Positions 59,531 through 64,000 of a stretch of DNA of 64,000 bases are shown here, in pieces. Each line of letters starts with the position of its first letter. Positions within the stretch are counted from its first letter, which is position 1. Location of the stretch: positions 930,001-994,000 of the forward strand of contig OZ037872.1 in NCBI GenBank assembly GCA_964035575.1, written 5' to 3'. The notes under the pieces were generated by a model. It saw nothing but the letters and a program-made list of their open reading frames with translations. It was not told the DNA's origin and made no database searches. The position numbers were made by a program, and so were the translations under genes. The DNA comes from Rhynchopus sp. YZ270_cl-10 (Eukaryota; Euglenozoa; Diplonemea; Diplonemida; Diplonemidae).

Positions 59531-60225
59531 TTTGTGACAGGCCCCAGCCTAACCATCGACCCATCAACCCATGTTTTTGGACTTTTTTTTTTTCTTTTTC
59601 CATCGACCCATCAACCCATCGACCCAGGTACCCGGGTCGATGGGTCGATGGGTACCGGGTTGACCCAGGGTTTTTTTTTTGGGATACCATCAACCCGGTA
59701 GGGGGTGATGGGGAATTTTTTGAGATACCATCGAGCCGGACTCAATTGGTCAAACGTCGAAGGAAAAGGAAGCATGCAGCATGGCGAAAGGAAAAAAAGT
59801 AGCGTACCGTGCGCCTGCGGCGCAAGCTTGTATCACACCCTTCCCATGACATAGTTTGCAGTAAAAATGTCCAAGTTTAAGCGCAATTTTTTGAAATGTT
59901 GCGTACCGTGGCTTCGCGAGGTTACTGATAATTCGTGCACCATGTGTGTCTGGTGCAAATATCAGTAAAGTGCCGAACTCCGCCGTTGGATCACCGAGGA
60001 ACTCTCACATTCCGCCGGAGGCCCCCAACTTGAGCTGGGGCTCGACTGAGTTTTCTTCTTGTGACTAGCTTGTCAGCGGAGAAAGCTCGGGAAGCACTAG
60101 TAAAAATCACTTTTTTTTTCTCTCTTTTTTTTTTTTTTTTTTTGTGACAACTGCCTTGCAAAGGTTGTAGGGGAGGAAATGAAAACATATCTGAGTTGTG
60201 CCCGAATTTTTTGGTCTGAGCGATG
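59531..60225. other. Repeat spacer with CATCGACCCA/TGGGTCGATG inverted words
   Basis: 59600-59670 folds on itself through ATCGACCC/GGGTCGAT and GGTACC palindromes. 59893-59918 has the first of three GTTGCGTACCGTGGCTTCGC words. No gene. Confidence 0.55.
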
Positions 60226-60440
60226 TACACGACGGTGATGTACAGTACATTACAAGTGAAGTTACTTGTAACGTTACAAGTGAAAAACCGTTACAAGTGA
60301 GTTACAAGTGAGTTACAAGTGGGATACATGAATTACAGGCAAAATCAGGTTGTAACTGGTGGGTTACAATACAAGTGAGTTACATGTAACAAAAGTTACA
60401 TGTAACTCACTTGTAACACCCGTTACATCACCGTCGTGTA
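60226..60440. mobile_element. MITE with perfect 17-bp CACGACGG inverted ends
   Basis: TACACGACGGTGATGTA at 60226 and its exact complement ending 60440. The interior repeats TTACAAGTGAG and TTACATGTAA. It is the best member of the CACGAC family. No target duplication is seen except possibly TA. Confidence 0.8.
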
Positions 60441-61624
60441 AACACGACACAACTTATTCACAGAAAAGTTTTTGATTTTGTCCCTACACACTCCACAAAA
60501 ATCCGGTGCGATCAACGAAAAATTCTTTTTCTGATTTCGTTTCTTTCTTTATCAGACTAGCTTAAACTCAGATGACAGTTTTTATTTTCAAATGGGTCGA
60601 TGCCAGGGATTTTTCTAATTGTGGATTTGGATATGGATTTCAGGAAAATAAAAAAATTCCCTGAAAAAAATTCCCTGTTTTTCCCTACAGCAATTTCAGG
60701 TACATTCTACCCCACCCCACCCCACCCCCAGAGAGTTTCGCCTGTGGGATGCGATCGATCAACGCGATCAAATAAAGCGAAAAAAGTGAGGGGGGGGGGA
60801 AATAAAAATCTCGGATTTTCGAGGAAAAAATTGGTCCTGCAGACAGTTTCTGTAGTGGTTGTGGGTGCAGATGTTCGCGTCAGTTGCAGTCAAACGTCCA
60901 GCATCGGAGACATTTGAGGTTGTGCACAAGAAGAAGGAGAAGACGTGTCAATCGCATTCAATTATGAGGGTTGGAAGACGGAGGAGATCTCAAATGTTGC
61001 GTACCGTGGCTTCGCCAGAATCTTTCGCTTTAGAAAAATATGGAAGCAAAATTAATGGCAATATTGAGTCGCCGATTTCCCGCGTGGGCATTTTCCTGAT
61101 GATAATTACCAACGACAGTGCCATTTTATGTCAACATTTTTTAGAAATGTTGCGTACCGTGGCTTCGCCAGGAACCTTTGGGTGCCTTGACTACCTTTTC
61201 TTACATAAATGTACCGAGGTTACTGATAAGGCTGACACCCACGATGGATCGTGATTCACTCTCCCCACCAGCCTTCTACGATTTTGTGCATCAGAGGGAA
61301 GAAGCCTCACCTCCCTGCACTGGCAGGGAGTCGCGCGCGCGACGCGCCCGCAGCGACCGCTTTTACGGGGGGAAAGCTCGGGACCCCAAATCACCCCGTT
61401 GTGGCCAAAAGGGGTGATTGGCAAGAGCCCTGTCAACATGTCGAAAAAGTTTTGTGGGGGGAAATTTTTTTTTTCCCCCGCAAAAAAGTCAAAAAACAGC
61501 CCAAAAACTGTATAAAAAATGGTGTGGCGCCCTAACCGATTCCCCGTGGTTCTACCGTGTTTCTACCAGTTGTCGCTCCGTAAAGGGGGGTTACAGATGT
61601 TGGAAAAAATTCTTTTTTTTCGCT
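60441..61624. other. Repeat spacer with GTTGCGTACCGTGGCTTCGC words
   Basis: Copies at about 60996 and 61149, with GAGGTTACTGATAA downstream at 61216 as at 59919. A short coding-like stretch (60871-60993, VAVKRPASETFEVVHKKKEK) is too small to call. No gene otherwise. Confidence 0.45.
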
Positions 61625-61728
61625 GGTGAGCTTTTAAACGCCGGCATTTGCATTTCCGGAATCCGTCCGGCCAGTGGTGGGGTCAATTTGCCGAAATGGA
61701 CAAGTTCTCGTTTTTGGTCAATTTCCGC
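61625..61728 (+). repeat. Satellite A module next to a 9-bp array
   Basis: Matches 23131-23231 closely, including GGAATCCGTCCGGCCAGTGG and AATGGACAAGTTCTCG, and runs into the CACAGTATA array at the same point. Confidence 0.8.
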
Positions 61729-62039
61729 AGTATACACAGTATACACAGTATACACAGTATACACAGTATACACAGTATACACAGTATACACAGTATACAC
61801 AGTATACACAGTATACACAGTATACACAGTATACACAGTATACACAGTATACACAGTATACACAGTATACACAGTATACACAGTATACACAGTATACACA
61901 GTATACACAGTATACACAGTATACACAGTATACACAGTATACACAGTATACACAGTATACACAGTATACACAGTATACACAGTATACACAGTATACACAG
62001 TATACACAGTATACACAGTATACACAGTATACACAGTAC
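61729..62039. repeat. 9-bp tandem array, unit CACAGTATA
   Basis: About 34 copies, ending in CAGTACAGTACAG, a switch to a 5-bp version of the unit. Confidence 0.97.
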
Positions 62040-62586
62040 AGTACAGCTGGCCAAAAGAAAAAGGTCGAAAACCACTTTTTTTTGTCAGTTTCGTGACATC
62101 CCAGCCAGTTCCGGCCCCGGTCTGTCAAATCTGTGCCTCTGTATGCCTACAACATAGAGAAGTCCCCTGGTAAAAAAACAATTTTTTTTTTTCCAAAAAA
62201 GGGAACCCCCAACCGATTCCCCGTGTTTCTACCGTGTTTCTACCGGTTTACCCCTCCAGTAACCGCTGCCACACCAAAAAAACAGGGAATTTTTTGGATT
62301 TGGATTTCGGAATTTGGCCAAAAAGGGTCGGATTTAGAGATATCCTTGGTCGATGGTTTTGGCTGAGGCCCGGGAGTTAGGCTGAGGCCTGATTTGTGTC
62401 TGGAGGAGGTGCGGGAAGGGTATGGAAAAAAAAGAAAAAACAGGGTGTTGTCAACTGTCCCAACAACACAGGCTCATCCGGGTGTGGGTAGGAATAGTGA
62501 ATATGTTTTGTGATTATATTTTTTACTTTCATTTGTCTCTGGAGGGTGGGAACAACGATGGGTCTTACTTGCACAATATGTGCAGG
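62040..62586. other. Non-coding spacer
   Basis: It contains AACCGATTCCCCGTG and TCTACCGTGTTTCTACC words, also seen at 61537-61570. No gene. Confidence 0.5.
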
Positions 62587-62594
62587 GTCCTCAA

Positions 62595-63296
62595 CAGGGC
62601 GCGCGCTAACTTTTCGGAAAGTTCCCGAAAAAATGGATATCGGGTCCAAAAAAATGTACCTACAGGAAGTATGTGAAGGGGGTCAGAAAAATCAGGGTCA
62701 TGTTACATTTCCGAGAAAATCCCGGGCTGTGGTGGGGGATATACGGAAAAATGGACAAAATTTTGGTGCCTTAAATTTTCACAAAATATGAACCCATACT
62801 CGTAAACAAGGGTCATTTTCAGGTCTTTCGGACAGCCAGTACACAGTACACAGTACACAGTACACAGTACACAGTACACAGTACACAGTACACAGTACAC
62901 AGTACACAGTACACAGTACACAGTACACAGTACACAGTACACAGTACCGTGACTTCACCGGCCAACACCGGAAAACACCGGCAAACATGGTCAAAATCAG
63001 GTGGAATATACATAAGTACATCATGGGGGGGTAGGGAACAGGTAGCGCCGCAGGCGCACGGTACCCAACTTTTTTCTTTTTTCTTTCCCCTTTTCTCTGC
63101 TTTCTTTTGATTGCGCGAGCCGATTGCTCTCCACGGTGGGGTCACATGTGTGTCCAAAAACTATCTGAAGTGCCCTTACTGTACAATATGGGATTCTCTG
63201 ATTTTCTTAAGGAAATCGTGTAATCAAAAAATTTTTGTACCGCGAAAAAACCTCGAAAAAACCGGGTGTGAGGGTGTGGATTTAGCGCGCGCCCTG
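62595..63296. mobile_element. Non-autonomous hAT element, copy 4, with internal array
   Basis: 702 bp with perfect 15-bp inverted ends CAGGGCGCGCGCTAA and the 8-bp duplication GTCCTCAA (62587-62594 and 63297-63304). It shares modules with copies 1-3, but its centre is replaced by a CAGTACA array. Confidence 0.9.
62837..62946. repeat. 7-bp tandem array, unit CAGTACA
   Basis: About 16 copies inside hAT copy 4, at the point where other copies have a module boundary (after GGGTCATTTTCAGG). Confidence 0.95.
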
Positions 63297-63657
63297 GTCC
63301 TCAAGGGGGTGCAAAAAAATTTTTTATATCACGCGTGAAAATACTTTATGTGTAGAGTCTTCGAGAAAATCGATGAAAAAAAAAATGACTTTCTTTCACG
63401 GGCTTTATGAAGAAATGGCTGGAGGTGTGAAAAAAGGTTTCACTCAGTTAAAAAAAGTTTCACTCCACGTATTTCGCCTTGTATGTGTATGTTTCTGTTG
63501 TTGGTGTGTGCAGGAAAGTGGGTGGGAGTCGGGTGGGGGGTCGGGTGGGGAGTCACACAAAATATGCGGAGGAGGGTTTTAATTTTGAACGCTCAAGTAT
63601 GTTTTTGATGATGGGGGGTTTGGGTTTGGTAGGGGGATGAGGGACAAGATTACGGAA
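63297..63657. other. Spacer before the recombinase gene
   Basis: AT-rich, then GGTGGGGAGTCGGG-type G-rich repeats near 63520-63550. No gene. Confidence 0.45.
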
Positions 63658-64000
63658 TTACTCTGTTGAGTTCCGAACATTCACATTGATGTCCACCTGC
63701 TGTGTTCCTCCGGCGTGTGCGGCTCCGCTTGGTTGGGTTCCTCCGGCGCCCGACAGAAAGCTTGCCATAGTAGTCTGGGAGCGGACGGAGGCGTCAAAAT
63801 ACCTCCCTGGCATGGTGGGCGTACTCCAGCCAAAGTGGTTCTGCATTTGCAGAGCAGATGCACCTGATTCTGCCGCACAGGTGGCCGAGCTTCTGCGCAT
63901 GGAGTGTCCTGTGAATCGCCCTTGGAAGCCCATTGCGGTTGCCACATCAGAAGGGATACGATAAATGGGGTTCACCCCCATTGGACCGTTTCTCAACATA
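63658..64000 (-). CDS. Tyrosine recombinase, C-terminal part (runs off the window)
   Basis: At least 113 codons of the catalytic end of a tyrosine recombinase, entering from beyond 64000. The motif TGHSMRRSSATCAAESGAS carries the H..R pair, NHFGW the following His/Trp position, and RYFDAS the nucleophilic tyrosine. This arrangement is typical of the eukaryotic recombinases of Crypton-like and DIRS-like mobile elements, which join DNA through a covalent 3'-phosphotyrosine. After the tyrosine is a Gly/Ala/Thr-rich tail (GAGGTQPSGAAHAGGTQQ). Which element type it belongs to cannot be decided from this piece. Confidence 0.8.
   Translation of the reverse strand, partial: MLRNGPMGVNPIYRIPSDVATAMGFQGRFTGHSMRRSSATCAAESGASALQMQNHFGWSTPTMPGRYFDASVRSQTTMASFLSGAGGTQPSGAAHAGGTQQVDINVNVRNSTE

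Noticed and set aside
60859-61254. A 131-codon frame with VAVKRPASETFEVVHKKKEK
   Set aside because: Only about 40 codons look protein-like, and the rest runs through a repeated non-coding word; too weak to call a gene.

Overview
The window reads as nuclear DNA of an unidentified microbial eukaryote, probably a protist. Supporting signs are a TPP1-like sedolisin with signal peptide, two short GT-AG introns (61 and 56 bp) in one gene, calponin-homology-like and coiled-coil cytoskeletal proteins, a periplasmic-binding-protein/transmembrane/cyclase receptor of a kind known from algae and other protists, pogo and hAT DNA transposons, and a Polinton-like gene block. No tRNA, rRNA or CRISPR was found. 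I cannot name the species.

Layout. (1) 1-22.4 kb is gene-rich and every host gene is on the + strand: a tandem pair of Q/P-rich proteins of unknown function, a small coiled-coil protein, a 1,334-residue cytoskeletal-type protein, then a tandem pair of apparently identical sedolisin genes followed by a partial third unit. A pogo-type transposon with TA target duplication split that third unit; the two sister units preserve the empty site. A roughly 40-bp motif recurs between these genes. (2) 22.4-52 kb is gene-poor and built from tandem arrays (5-9 bp units, nearly all with a GTAC or GTATAC palindrome), GGTACC-rich GC blocks, two families of diverged satellite-like modules, a 1.5-kb repeat unit (R1) in three direct and several inverted partial copies, inverted-repeat elements, and a 5'-truncated poly(A)-tailed insertion that encodes an OTU-protease-like domain plus a cysteine-rich domain. 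Short coding-like relics lie inside some inverted-repeat elements. (3) 52-58.3 kb is genic again: a receptor with a degenerate cyclase domain (- strand), abutting a compact Polinton-like block (packaging ATPase, penton-like protein and two small proteins), then an intron-containing P-loop ATPase. (4) 58.3-63.6 kb returns to repeats, including a hAT element nested in a TTA-flanked element and a second hAT with perfect 8-bp duplications. (5) The last 340 bp encode the C-terminal part of a tyrosine recombinase that runs off the window.

The genes do not form one pathway. The striking themes are recent tandem duplication of expressed genes and a repeat compartment in which short palindromes have repeatedly expanded into arrays, often inside mobile elements with conserved inverted ends. 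All family calls come from reading motifs by eye; repeat borders are approximate unless target duplications fix them.
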